Assembly: GCA_035548495.1 (NCBI GenBank)
Contig: DASZSV010000053.1
Span: 1-64,000 of the forward strand
DNA length: 64,000 nucleotides
Reading direction: 5' to 3'
From: CAILZL01 sp035548495
GTDB taxonomy: Bacteria > Pseudomonadota > Gammaproteobacteria > Steroidobacterales > Steroidobacteraceae
Each line of letters begins with the position of its first letter. Positions within the stretch are counted from its first letter, which is position 1. The position numbers were made by a program, and so were the translations under genes. This document shows, piece by piece, positions 33,388-42,642 of this stretch. Below the pieces are notes generated by a model, which saw nothing but the letters and a program-made list of their open reading frames with translations, was not told the origin of the DNA and ran no database searches.

Positions 33388-35631
33388 TTATGCTGCAACA
33401 GCCTGTGAAGCTGCGGGCAGCCAGATCTTGAATTTGGTGTAACGGCCCTTGGCAGTGGCCATGCCAACGCGACCATTGCGCTCAGCAACCAGCGAGCGCA
33501 CCAGATCCATACCGGCACCGCGACCGGCATCGCTGGTCACGTGATCGGAAGTGGAGAAACCGGGACGGAAGATCAATGCCATCGTCTGGCGTTGATCCAT
33601 CAATGCAGCCTGTGCCTCGCTGACCAGTCCACGTTCGATGGCAACCTTCTTGATGCGGTCAAGCTGCAGGCCACTGCCATCATCCTTGACAGTGAGCTCA
33701 ACACCTTGCGCACCACGATCGGCAAATTCAATGGTCAACTGGCCGAACTCGGTCTTTTGTGAACGACGGCGTTCTGCGGGCGATTCAATGCCATGCACTA
33801 CGGCATTGCGCACCAGCTGAATCGCGATGTCCTTTACCGTGCGGCGATACACATTGGGCACGGAATCCAGACCCACGCATTCCAGTTCAACCTGCTTGGC
33901 ATAATTGTCTGCCACTTTCTGCGCAAGTTTGTCCAGTGTACGTGCCAGTCCTGCACCGGTAACCAGCGCTTCCAGTGCTGATGTTCCTTCGCGTGGATCG
34001 TCCGATGCTGGCGATGCCAGCCAGTCACCCATTTCTTCGCGGTCCACTTCAGTCTTGGGCGCACCTTGTGGCTCAGCAGCACGGCGGCTGGCAATGGCCT
34101 GGTGCAGATCCACCAGACGGCCCAGCATTTCACGAACCTGTGCCAGGTGATTGAACAAGTCATCGAGCTTGACCACCAGCGGCAGGAAGTCGCTGCCGGA
34201 AATGTTCTGACGCGCCTTGATTTCATTGAGCGCTTCTTCAAAGCTGTGAGCGCGCTGTTCAACGGTCTTGAGACCCAGCGCTGCCGCTTCACCCTTCACC
34301 GCGTGAATCTGTCGATAGATGCTGTCGATCTTGGTACGGAAGGCAGCTTCTTCACGTGCAGGTTCACGCAAGATGGTGTTAACCATCTTCAACGATGTTT
34401 CTGCATCGGTGAGGAAAGTGGTCAGGCTGTTTGGATCGACGTGCAGAATGCGCATCAACATGTCGAGCTGTGCCTGCGCCTTTTCCTGCGACTCTTGCAG
34501 TTCGCGCGCCAGCATCACGCGCTTGGTCACATCATTCACTGTGACCAGCAAGTGTGACAACTGACCATCGGATTTCACCCGGTTGAAATCGAATTCGAGG
34601 AAGTGTGTGTCAAAACCGCCGGCAGGATTGTCGAAGTGAACTTCCACTTCATTCAGCGGATTGATGGTCTTGACCAGCTTTTCATTGACACGCTCGCCCC
34701 ACAGCAGTTCGATGTATTCCTGTGCAGTCTTGAGCGTTTTCTCCGGCACGATGTCGCGCAACAAATCGTCAAAATGCAAACCGTTCAGATCATCGCGGCG
34801 GAAAATGGAAGAGAGCGCCATTGAACGCTCGGAACCCAGTCGCGAACTGCGATCCAGCAGGAACAGACCTTCGTTCACTGTGCGCAGGATGTTTTCAGTT
34901 TCTTTTCTCGCATTGGCGGCGATGCGTTCTTCACGACGCAACGTACCACCGAAGTACGAGAGAATGCCGACGAGCATGCCCAGTGCCAGCACAATCGCCA
35001 CGATCTGCGCAGCCTTCAACATCGCACTGCGCGAGCGGCTGCTGCTTTCAAGTTGTTCACTGACGGTCTTGAAGGCATTACGCAATTCGCTTTCTGCCGG
35101 TCCTTCCAGCGGCTCCAGTTCTGCCAGCGCCTGACTCAGGCTGGTGCCACGCTCGTTGAGCATGACTTCGCCATTGGGGCCTGTTTCATAGGGATTACCG
35201 GCAAGACGGCGCACGCGATCCAGCTTTGACTTGTAACTGGTCCAGCGACGCAATGCACTCTGCAATGTGCTGGCTGCCGGTTCATCACGAACACTGGGGA
35301 AGTAGTACGTATGATTGAGATCATCAACCACAATGCCTTCATTCGCCAGATTGGTGATGGTCTGGTCCAGCGCAGTCACCGATGCACCCAGTTCAGTGAA
35401 CGAACCGGCGATGGGTTCGTGCATCTTCAGATGCGCCGACAGCTCATGACTGTCTGCCACAATCACGGCGGGTTTCATTTGCTGCTGGGCAATGTACTTG
35501 ATGCCGGACAAATCGTTATTAAAGCGATTCGACATGGTGACGTTAAATGCCAGCAGCACGCTGATCAACAGCATGAATACCGACAATCCGATGGCGATGT
35601 TCTTGAATCGCCCAAGATCAAACAAATTCAT
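33388..35631 (-). CDS. Membrane-bound CheA-like histidine kinase with Hpt domain
   Basis: About 747 residues from the ATG at 35631. Two membrane helices (about residues 10-30 and 208-228) enclose a ~175-residue periplasmic sensor domain. Then come a PAS-like domain, a coiled coil, and an Hpt domain with the phosphorylated His in YRQIHAVKGEAAALG (about H443). The ATPase domain has IQLVRNAVVHGIESP (N box) and VKDDGSGL (G1). CheA P5 (CheW-binding) and the usual dimer domain are not evident. It thus combines a one-protein receptor with a CheA-type phosphotransfer core and feeds the CheY-like protein encoded next. Confidence 0.85.
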   Translation of the reverse strand: MNLFDLGRFKNIAIGLSVFMLLISVLLAFNVTMSNRFNNDLSGIKYIAQQQMKPAVIVADSHELSAHLKMHEPIAGSFTELGASVTALDQTITNLANEGIVVDDLNHTYYFPSVRDEPAASTLQSALRRWTSYKSKLDRVRRLAGNPYETGPNGEVMLNERGTSLSQALAELEPLEGPAESELRNAFKTVSEQLESSSRSRSAMLKAAQIVAIVLALGMLVGILSYFGGTLRREERIAANARKETENILRTVNEGLFLLDRSSRLGSERSMALSSIFRRDDLNGLHFDDLLRDIVPEKTLKTAQEYIELLWGERVNEKLVKTINPLNEVEVHFDNPAGGFDTHFLEFDFNRVKSDGQLSHLLVTVNDVTKRVMLARELQESQEKAQAQLDMLMRILHVDPNSLTTFLTDAETSLKMVNTILREPAREEAAFRTKIDSIYRQIHAVKGEAAALGLKTVEQRAHSFEEALNEIKARQNISGSDFLPLVVKLDDLFNHLAQVREMLGRLVDLHQAIASRRAAEPQGAPKTEVDREEMGDWLASPASDDPREGTSALEALVTGAGLARTLDKLAQKVADNYAKQVELECVGLDSVPNVYRRTVKDIAIQLVRNAVVHGIESPAERRRSQKTEFGQLTIEFADRGAQGVELTVKDDGSGLQLDRIKKVAIERGLVSEAQAALMDQRQTMALIFRPGFSTSDHVTSDAGRGAGMDLVRSLVAERNGRVGMATAKGRYTKFKIWLPAASQAVAA

Positions 35632-36047
35632 GTAAACCCCCGAATGCAAGCCGCATTCTGCAAGTACGTTTGCCTGTCCGGACAGCGCCTGGCACTGCCG
35701 GCAGGGACATGGCCGATATCTTAATAACCGTGGCTTTACAGAAGGCGAACCAGTTCGCCATTTGCGCGCGTGGGTTTATGAGCCAGTTCAAAGTTTCGTC
35801 TTGCACTTTAGGAATTGCCCGCATCGAGAATTCCGTGGCGGCCACACCACTACTAATAGTGGGCATAACTGCTGACATACACAACTTCAAATTAGAACCA
35901 GTACAAACCCTTCGTGAAGCCATCGCTTTCGCTGGAGCGGTCGATATTATTTGCCAAGTCCCGCAATTTTAAGCGCAATTGTTATCGACAATTGACCATA
36001 AAAAAGGCGATGATGTTCACAATTTCGCTTCGTTGTTCGAGGTTCTT
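35632..36047. other. Divergent promoter region, ~415 bp
   Basis: Between the kinase gene and the rightward unknown gene. It contains a short dyad CCACTACTAATAGTGG (35847-35862) and the better CAATTGT-TATCG-ACAATTG (35976-35994). A 100-codon open frame at 35670-35972 has poor codon bias and is not called. Confidence 0.4.
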
Positions 36048-36542
36048 ATGGCAGCTTCGGGTGGTGATGTTGAATTCAAGTCGCTTGTTTCCAGCCGGTT
36101 TCGCAAGAATGTCGAAGAACTGCTTTACTTCAACAGCGGACAGACGCGTGTGCTGGAAAGCCTGATTGAAGCAGTAGAACGTTTCGGCGCACCGGAAATA
36201 GTAGACAACGGCCAGCAACTGAAAGTTGTGCTGCGCAAACTGCCTGATGCACAAACACTGTTTGCAGTTGCGGAAACAGGCCGGCCGCTTGGTTTGATGA
36301 CTTATCTGCGCTCCGACCACGAGAACCTGCTGATACTGCATGTCAGCATCAGTGCTGAATTTGCCAGTGGTGGCGCGCTATGCCGCAATCAACTGTTGCT
36401 GCGCATGCTGCGCGAAATCCGCCGATGCAGCCGCCGCTTGAAAGGTATCAAGAAAGTGGAACTGTATTATCAGGCAGAGCGCCAGCGTCAGCGACGCAAT
36501 CAGCTCTCGGCTTCATTGTTCAAAGCCAGCCACGACGTTTGA
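36048..36542 (+). CDS. Conserved-looking hypothetical protein
   Basis: About 164 residues from the ATG at 36048; a TTG at 35979 would add 23 residues. I do not recognise the family. The protein is soluble with mixed helices and strands (GRPLGLMTYLRSDHENLLILHVSISAEF) and ends in a very basic helix (LREIRRCSRRLKGIKKVELYYQAERQRQRRNQ). The middle section faintly resembles GNAT acetyltransferases. Its 3' end overlaps the convergent corA gene by 23 bp. The dyad at 35976-35994 may control it. Confidence 0.6.
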   Translation: MAASGGDVEFKSLVSSRFRKNVEELLYFNSGQTRVLESLIEAVERFGAPEIVDNGQQLKVVLRKLPDAQTLFAVAETGRPLGLMTYLRSDHENLLILHVSISAEFASGGALCRNQLLLRMLREIRRCSRRLKGIKKVELYYQAERQRQRRNQLSASLFKASHDV

Positions 36543-37494
36543 AATAAAAATAAATTCCGACAATTGATCCAATCATCAATACTACTGCATACAGATAACC
36601 GAATTCCCAGGACAGCTCCGGCATGGCATGAAAGTTCATGCCATACACACTGGCAATCAATGTTGGTGGCATGAACATTACCGCTGCGACGGAAAATATC
36701 TTGATGATGTTGTTCTGTTCAAGATTGATCAGGCCCAGCGTGGCTTCAAGCAGGAATGACACCTTGCTGCCGAGAAAACTGGCATGATCAGAAAGCGCCG
36801 CGGCATCCGTGGCAATGGAACGAAAACGCTGGCGCTGTTCATCGCTGAGTGAAATGGATGTCGATTGTTGCAGGAACACCAGCATGCGCGCCAGGCTGAC
36901 CAGACTTTCGCGCGCCTTTGAATTCAGCTCGCCATTGAAACCAATGCGTTCCAGCAGTACCCGCAAATCACGTTTGGCATTGGTGCGATTGGCTTCGGCT
37001 TCAAAGATGTTGACCGACACTGCATCAAGATCGCTGCCTACACGTTCCAATGTATCCGCAATGCGTTCGGTAATGGCGTCAATCAATCCGGCAAGAATGG
37101 AAATGGCGGAATTGCAGGCGGGTGCGTGACGCTCCGCATAGTTGATGAATTGCCGGAACGATTGCGTATCAATGTAGCGATTGGTAATCAGCCTGCCATT
37201 GGCAACAATGAAGGTGATTGCAGTACTTTCAGGACGACTGGTTTCCACCCTCGCGGCCACAGTCGCGGTCATGTACAGCACGCCATTTTCTTCATACAGC
37301 CGGTTGGATGTTTCGATCTCGCGCATTTCTTCGCGTGATGGCACCTCCAGTCCCAGCTCGCGTTCGACCATGCGTTCTTCTTCGATACTCGGTTCCAGCA
37401 GATCAACCCATACTGCATTGTCGGGAATCAGTTGCGTACCGCTGGCTTCGGTGCGTGCCAAGCCGCGTGCATGAGAAATATAGATGCTCAGCAT
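36520..37494 (-). CDS. corA: CorA-family magnesium/divalent cation channel
   Basis: 324 residues, with a long cytoplasmic helical N-terminal part and two C-terminal membrane helices. The signature YGMNF sits at the end of the first one (TLIASVYGMNFHAMPELSW). The short basic tail (YFKRRGWL) is typical. It forms pentameric channels for Mg2+, and some relatives carry Co2+, Ni2+ or Zn2+. Its start codon overlaps the stop of the DsbA-like gene (TAATG), suggesting translational coupling. Confidence 0.93.
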   Translation of the reverse strand: MLSIYISHARGLARTEASGTQLIPDNAVWVDLLEPSIEEERMVERELGLEVPSREEMREIETSNRLYEENGVLYMTATVAARVETSRPESTAITFIVANGRLITNRYIDTQSFRQFINYAERHAPACNSAISILAGLIDAITERIADTLERVGSDLDAVSVNIFEAEANRTNAKRDLRVLLERIGFNGELNSKARESLVSLARMLVFLQQSTSISLSDEQRQRFRSIATDAAALSDHASFLGSKVSFLLEATLGLINLEQNNIIKIFSVAAVMFMPPTLIASVYGMNFHAMPELSWEFGYLYAVVLMIGSIVGIYFYFKRRGWL

Positions 37495-38336
37495 TACTGT
37501 TCACCTTGTTCGCGTGCAGCAAGTTCGTTGATCAACACCAGCACCTGCGCCTGCCCGCCAGCCATGATGGCGTCGGTGACATATCGTCCATTGATGATGA
37601 ACAGCGGCACCGATGTGACATGATAACGATCGCCCATGATCTGCGCGTGTTTCAGGCTGGCTTCGATGGCAGGCGATGCATTGGCACGTTTGAAATCGTC
37701 CGCGCTGACGCCATGTGCAACAAAGAATGCCTGTACCTGGGTCAGTGTATCCAGCGGCGACTTCCTGATGATCAGTTCCTGATAAATCTGCGGATGCAGT
37801 TCTTCTGTCTTGCCCAGCAGTTCGGCGATGTAGTACATGCGTGCGTGCAAGCGTTGCTCGCTGCCCCACATCACGGGCAGGCGCACAAAACTGATGTAGC
37901 TGGCCTTGTGCTGGCGCCACACGTCCACCGATTGTTCCATCACGTAACAATGCGGCGAGCCATACCAGAATGCTTCCGTGACTTCGATCTGCCCCGGCAT
38001 TGCCGATGTCGGTTGCACTGGTGACAGCAGTTTGTAGTGCACGCCTTCTTTCCATGCTGAATGCGGTTCGGCAGGCGGCTGCAATGCTTTCAGCTGCAAA
38101 CCATTGGCGTTTGCATCATCTTCCGTATCCGGTGTGTCAGTTTCAGAAAGCTGGAGGGTATTGTCTTCTGATGTGGCACTGCTTTCCGACGCACTGCTCT
38201 GTGCGTTATCCACATTTCCGGACTTGTTCTTTCTGGTGTGTTGCGCCGATGTGTTTTTGTCGGCAGTTGCCGGCGAATGCCGGGAACATGCACCCAGCAG
38301 CGAAAGAGACAACAACAGGGGAAGCAGATATTTCAT
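37494..38336 (-). CDS. DsbA-like thioredoxin-fold lipoprotein lacking the first active-site cysteine
   Basis: 280 residues from the ATG at 38336, which has GGGGGAGG about 6 nt upstream. A lipoprotein signal (LSLLGAC) is followed by a ~75-residue low-complexity Ser/Thr/Asp-rich linker and a DsbA domain. The active site reads FWYGSPHCYVME (about residues 123-134): Ser replaces the nucleophilic cysteine of CPHC, while the second cysteine and the cis-Pro loop (TSVPLFIING) remain. It therefore should not work as a normal disulfide oxidase. Upstream lies cytochrome c4, and corA overlaps its end. The place matches the dsbA gene beside cytochrome c4 in Pseudomonas. Confidence 0.85.
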   Translation of the reverse strand: MKYLLPLLLSLSLLGACSRHSPATADKNTSAQHTRKNKSGNVDNAQSSASESSATSEDNTLQLSETDTPDTEDDANANGLQLKALQPPAEPHSAWKEGVHYKLLSPVQPTSAMPGQIEVTEAFWYGSPHCYVMEQSVDVWRQHKASYISFVRLPVMWGSEQRLHARMYYIAELLGKTEELHPQIYQELIIRKSPLDTLTQVQAFFVAHGVSADDFKRANASPAIEASLKHAQIMGDRYHVTSVPLFIINGRYVTDAIMAGGQAQVLVLINELAAREQGEQ

Positions 38337-38366
38337 GCGTACCTCCCCCATCTGGCAATTGCAGAA

Positions 38367-38981
38367 TTAGCGCAAGCCCTGGATGTAGGACGCCAGTGCC
38401 TTGATCTGATCGTCACTCAGCTTGCCTGCTTCCGTTTCCATGATTTCACCCTGGGTCTTATCAGTGGTGCGGGTATGGGAACGATAGTTCTGCAACTGCA
38501 ACACCACATATGCTGATTTCTGACCATGCAGAGATGGATAACCAGCTGCAGGGTTACCATGACCATCGGGACCATGGCAGGCCATGCATGCAGTGACCTT
38601 GCTGCTTGCCACACCACCCTGATAGATGGAACGGCCCAGTGCCACACTGGAAGGCTCTGCCTCACCGCCTTTTACTTTCTGCGAGGAAAAATACGCAGCT
38701 ACGTCCTCCATATCCTGCTCGCTCAACGCCTGGGCCTGCGGCGACATCAGCGGATTGGAACGTTCACCGGCCTTGAATGCCTTTAACTGTTTGACGATGT
38801 ATGACGCATGTTGACCGGCGAGATTGGGCCATTCCGGTCCATTGCTGTTGCCATCCATGCCATGACATGCCACGCACGCCGCGGCCTTGGCCTGACCTGC
38901 GGCGGCATCACCGGCAGCGCGTGAAACGCCCATTGCCAATGCCAGTGTTACTGCGGTTGCAAACAGAATTCCAGACTTCAT
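38367..38981 (-). CDS. Cytochrome c4 (di-heme)
   Basis: 204 residues from the ATG at 38981 (GGAGTGAG just upstream). A Sec signal peptide ends near VSRAAGD. Two c-type heme motifs follow, CVACHGMDG and CMACHGPDG, one in each of two similar halves, with candidate axial methionines in NPLMSPQ and GEIMETE. It carries electrons in the periplasm toward terminal oxidases. It is divergent from engB and just upstream of the DsbA-like gene, an arrangement common in gammaproteobacteria. Confidence 0.94.
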   Translation of the reverse strand: MKSGILFATAVTLALAMGVSRAAGDAAAGQAKAAACVACHGMDGNSNGPEWPNLAGQHASYIVKQLKAFKAGERSNPLMSPQAQALSEQDMEDVAAYFSSQKVKGGEAEPSSVALGRSIYQGGVASSKVTACMACHGPDGHGNPAAGYPSLHGQKSAYVVLQLQNYRSHTRTTDKTQGEIMETEAGKLSDDQIKALASYIQGLR

Positions 38982-39118
38982 ACTCACTCCGGCTGCAAAA
39001 ATTGACTTCAAGGGATTGCCGATCGCCCGCGGAATTCTTGTTGCGATCGAACCCGGCAAGGCGCGGAATTGTACACTACGCGTCCTGCATTGCATTGGTT
39101 TCAGCGTTTCCATAAAGC

Positions 39119-39706
39119 ATGTCCTACTATCCTGATGTCAACTATCTGTGCGGCGCATGGCAAAGCCCGCAATTTCCCGCAGATTCCGGTGTTGAAGCGG
39201 CTTTTGCCGGGCGCTCCAACAGCGGTAAATCCAGCGCCATCAATGCCATCACCGGCCGCATTGCACTGGCACGCACCAGCAAGACACCGGGGCGCACGCA
39301 GTTGATCAATTTCTTTTCGCTTGGCGAATCACAACGGCTGGTGGATCTGCCCGGTTATGGTTTTGCCAAGGTGCCACCGGCCATGCAGCAGCACTGGCAT
39401 GAATTGATGAGCAGTTACTTTGAGCAACGGCGCAGCCTGCACGGACTGATCATTCTGATGGACGCGCGCCATCCATTGAAGGATACGGACTGGATGATGC
39501 TTGAGTGGGGCAATGCACGCGGCATTGCTGTCCACGTGCTGCTCAGCAAGGCTGACAAACTTTCGCAATCAGAATCCATCAAAGCATTGCGCGCGGTGAC
39601 CACCGAACTCGGGAACAAAGCCACTGTGCAGTTGTTCTCGGCGACTTCCCGTCGCGGCGTCGACGAAGCGCGTAAAATTCTGGACAACATGCTGAAGAAC
39701 AACTGA
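39119..39706 (+). CDS. engB: Ribosome biogenesis GTP-binding protein EngB (YihA/YsxC)
   Basis: 195 residues. The GTPase motifs are all in place: G1 GRSNSGKSS, G2 in SKTPGRTQ, G3 DLPGYGFA and G4 SKADKL. EngB is an essential GTPase that helps assemble the large ribosomal subunit. Start chosen at the ATG at 39119, matching the family N-terminus (short tail, then NYLCGAWQSPQFP). It is divergent from cytochrome c4; the 290 bp that follow (39707-39996) contain no convincing gene. Confidence 0.95.
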   Translation: MSYYPDVNYLCGAWQSPQFPADSGVEAAFAGRSNSGKSSAINAITGRIALARTSKTPGRTQLINFFSLGESQRLVDLPGYGFAKVPPAMQQHWHELMSSYFEQRRSLHGLIILMDARHPLKDTDWMMLEWGNARGIAVHVLLSKADKLSQSESIKALRAVTTELGNKATVQLFSATSRRGVDEARKILDNMLKNN

Positions 39707-39996
39707 CGGCGTTGCGCAGTATTTTTTCGTGAGCATTGCATGGACAGCAATGCAATTTCTACCCATCAGGTATGCACCACCTGCAAGCGCAACCAGAGTC
39801 ACAGGCACATTAAAAGTGCCGGCAGCACAAGCCGTTTTCGCTAACAACTCAGCGGTCTCCACCAAATAGCCGTCATTAACTGCATATTTGATTTGTTGCC
39901 GATGATGGCGCAGTTCTTGCTCAGTAAGTCTCCGGCGTGCCCGGCAACGGGCGATCAATATCTTCAGATCAAACGAGACACTCAGAGGAGAACGTT

Positions 39997-40809
39997 GTGG
40001 CTTATCTAGCACCTGCGGAATTTGTTAAAAAGATGGTCGATGCCGGTGAATCAAAAATATTCATGCATCCGCGTGATGCGTTGATCAGGGCATTCATGGC
40101 AGGCGCAATCCTCGCGCTCGCAGCCGCGTTTGCAGTAACCATTACCACCAACACAGGCAACGCCTTGGCCGGCGCAATTCTGTTTCCGGTGGGCTTTTGC
40201 ATGTTGTACTTGATGGGATTTGATTTGCTGACCGGTGTATTCATGCTCACTCCGCTGGCGTTGATCGACAAGCGGCCGGGTGTCACTGCCGGTGGCGTGC
40301 TGAAAAACTGGGGCATTGTGTTCATCGGCAATTTCCTCGGTGCACTGACAGTGGCGGTCCTGATTTCAATTATTTGCACGTTTGCGTTCAGCGTTGAGCC
40401 CAATGACGTGGGCAAGAAACTCGCAAGTATTGGCGTGGCGCGCACTCTGGGTTACGCCGCACATGGTGCCGCCGGAATGTTTACCCTGTTCGTGCGCGGC
40501 GCACTTTGCAACTGGATGGTTTCAACCGGTGTCGTAGGCGCGATGATCTCCACTTCAGTAAGCGGCAAGGTCATCGCCATGTGGATGCCCATCATGGTGT
40601 TCTTCTACATGACATTCGAACACTCAGTAGTCAACATGTTTCTGTTTCCTTCCGCATTGATGATGCATGGTGCATTCTCCATTTCGGACTATTTCATATG
40701 GAATGAAATTCCCACCGTGCTTGGCAATCTGGTGGGAGGCATTTCATTTACCGGTTTGACTTTGTATGCAACACATGTCAGAACGGCGCCGCAACGCACA
40801 TTGAAGTAA
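39997..40809 (+). CDS. Formate/nitrite transporter (FNT family)
   Basis: 270 residues from a GTG at 39997, selected because AGAGGAG lies 7 nt upstream and the family N-terminus (AYLAPAEFVKKMVDAG) follows at once. It has six membrane helices with FNT hallmarks GFDLLTGVFM and HGAAGMFTLFVRGALCNWMV. FNT pentamers pass formate, nitrite or hydrosulfide. The PP2C-kinase fusion gene starts 69 bp downstream. A similar kinase is known beside nitrate/nitrite assimilation genes in Pseudomonas, which favours nitrite as the substrate. Confidence 0.9.
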   Translation: MAYLAPAEFVKKMVDAGESKIFMHPRDALIRAFMAGAILALAAAFAVTITTNTGNALAGAILFPVGFCMLYLMGFDLLTGVFMLTPLALIDKRPGVTAGGVLKNWGIVFIGNFLGALTVAVLISIICTFAFSVEPNDVGKKLASIGVARTLGYAAHGAAGMFTLFVRGALCNWMVSTGVVGAMISTSVSGKVIAMWMPIMVFFYMTFEHSVVNMFLFPSALMMHGAFSISDYFIWNEIPTVLGNLVGGISFTGLTLYATHVRTAPQRTLK

Positions 40810-40878
40810 CGGAGTCTGCGGCCGGAAAGCGGGCCCCGATCGACCAACATTGGGGTCCACCGCACTACTGCCTGAATA

Positions 40879-42612
40879 ATGTCCAGAGAACTTAAAATCA
40901 GTATCGGGCAGTATTCGTGCAGTGGCCGCAAGCAAATCAACCAGGATTTTCACGGTTCATGCATTCCAAATCAGCCACTGCTGGGCCTGAAAGGCATCGC
41001 AGTTGCTGTGGCCGATGGCATCAGCAGCAGTGAGGTCAGTCAGATTGCCAGTGAATCTGCCGTCAAGAGTTTCCTTGACGATTACTACTGCACCCCGGAT
41101 TCATGGTCGGTACGCACCGCCGCCGAACGCGTATTGAAGGCGATCAATTCCTGGCTCTATTCCCAGACCCAGCAGAGTCAGTACCGTTTTGACAGGGAAC
41201 GCGGCTTTGTCTGTACTCTGAGTGCGCTGGTTTTCAAATCAACCACCGCGCATCTGTTCAACGTTGGCGACACACGCATATATCGCCTGCGCAATAATGT
41301 TCTCGAGCAATTGACCGAGGATCACCGGATATGGATATCTCAGCAGCACAGTTATCTTGCGCGTGCCCTGGGCGCGGCACAGCAGGTAGACATTGATTGC
41401 CGTTCGATTCCGCTGGAACGGGATGATGTGTTCCTGCTGGCAACTGATGGTGTTTACGAACATCTGCAACCGCAGTCCATCATCGGATGCATCGCGCAGC
41501 ATGCATCTGATTTGACTGTTGCCGCGCGTGACATGGTTCAGTCGGCTATTGATCACGGCAGCGATGACAACCTGACTGTGCAAATTGCAAGAGTGGATGA
41601 ACTGCCCGATCCGCAAGCGCTGGAAGCATTGCACCAGTTGTCCGGTTTGCCCCTCCCGCCGCCGTTGCAACCGCGAATGGAGTTGGATGGCTATTTGCTT
41701 CTCCGCGAACTGCATGTCAGCCACCGCAGTCACGTCTATCTGGCCGCTGACAAGGAATCCGGCATCACTGTGGCACTCAAAGTGCCATCAATTGACCTGC
41801 AAAACGATGCAGCGTATCTGGAACGGTTCATGATGGAAGAATGGATTGCAAGACGCATCAGCAGTGCACATGTGCTCAAACCGTGCAGTATCAGCCGCAA
41901 ACGCAACTATCTGTATGTGGCCATGGAATATGTGGAAGGTATGACGCTGGCACAGTGGATGATCGACAATCCCAGGCCGGATATCGAGTCAGTACGCAAT
42001 ATCGTCGAACAGATTGCACGGGGTTTGACCGCGTTTCACCGCATGGAAATGCTGCATCAGGACCTGCGACCGGAAAACATCATCATTGACAGTACAGGTA
42101 CCGTGAAAATCATTGATTTCGGTTCGGTTCAAGTTGCCGGCATTAGCGAAGCCATACCGGACGTCATGACGGACATTCCTGGCACAGTGCAATACATGGC
42201 GCCTGAATATTTTCTGGGCGAACCCGGCTCGACACGCTCCGATATGTTTTCGCTGGGGGTAATCACCTATCAGATGCTGTGCGGGCGATTGCCTTATGGC
42301 GCACGTGTGCCGAAAGCGCGTTCAAGAACGGCACAGTTGAAATTGATTTACGACTCCGTGCTGAATCCAGATCATGAGATTCCTGCATGGATTGACAGTG
42401 TATTGAAGAAAGCTGTCCACCCGGATCCGTCAAAGCGTTATGAAGAGCTGTCCGAGTTTATCTACGACCTGCGTCATCCGAGCCAGGCTTTTCTGACTCG
42501 CTCCATGCCCCCATTGCTCGAACGCAACCCGGTACGTTTCTGGAAGACTGTATCGCTGCTTCTGCTGATCCTGATTTTGTTGTTGCTTAATATGAAATCA
42601 TCACGCCCATAA
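40879..42612 (+). CDS. Bifunctional PP2C phosphatase / Ser-Thr protein kinase
   Basis: 577 residues. An N-terminal PP2C domain (about 1-235; VADGISSSEVSQ, LATDGVYEHL, SDDNLTVQIARV) is fused to a Hanks-type kinase (about 255-540) and one C-terminal membrane helix (VSLLLLILILLLLN). Kinase motifs: VALKVPS (ATP lysine), HQDLRPENIIID (catalytic loop, HQD instead of HRD) and IIDFGSV. Having both activities in one chain suggests a reversible phosphorylation switch at the membrane. It follows the FNT transporter gene on the same strand, so the channel or its nitrogen pathway may be the target. Confidence 0.9.
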   Translation: MSRELKISIGQYSCSGRKQINQDFHGSCIPNQPLLGLKGIAVAVADGISSSEVSQIASESAVKSFLDDYYCTPDSWSVRTAAERVLKAINSWLYSQTQQSQYRFDRERGFVCTLSALVFKSTTAHLFNVGDTRIYRLRNNVLEQLTEDHRIWISQQHSYLARALGAAQQVDIDCRSIPLERDDVFLLATDGVYEHLQPQSIIGCIAQHASDLTVAARDMVQSAIDHGSDDNLTVQIARVDELPDPQALEALHQLSGLPLPPPLQPRMELDGYLLLRELHVSHRSHVYLAADKESGITVALKVPSIDLQNDAAYLERFMMEEWIARRISSAHVLKPCSISRKRNYLYVAMEYVEGMTLAQWMIDNPRPDIESVRNIVEQIARGLTAFHRMEMLHQDLRPENIIIDSTGTVKIIDFGSVQVAGISEAIPDVMTDIPGTVQYMAPEYFLGEPGSTRSDMFSLGVITYQMLCGRLPYGARVPKARSRTAQLKLIYDSVLNPDHEIPAWIDSVLKKAVHPDPSKRYEELSEFIYDLRHPSQAFLTRSMPPLLERNPVRFWKTVSLLLLILILLLLNMKSSRP

Positions 42613-42642
42613 AAAAACACCCCGGTGGCATGACCACCGGGG
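42612..42642 (-). terminator. Intrinsic terminator
   Basis: On the minus strand CCCCGGTGG-TCATG-CCACCGGGG is followed by TGTTTTTTT. It terminates leftward transcription from the outer-membrane protein gene, or a small RNA, before it meets the kinase gene. Confidence 0.85.

Noticed and set aside
35670..35972. A 100-codon open frame upstream of the unknown gene
   Set aside because: Codon use is poor (many CTA, TTA, ATA), it ends just at the dyad of the next promoter, and an overlapping minus-strand frame of equal length exists. Probably leader DNA.
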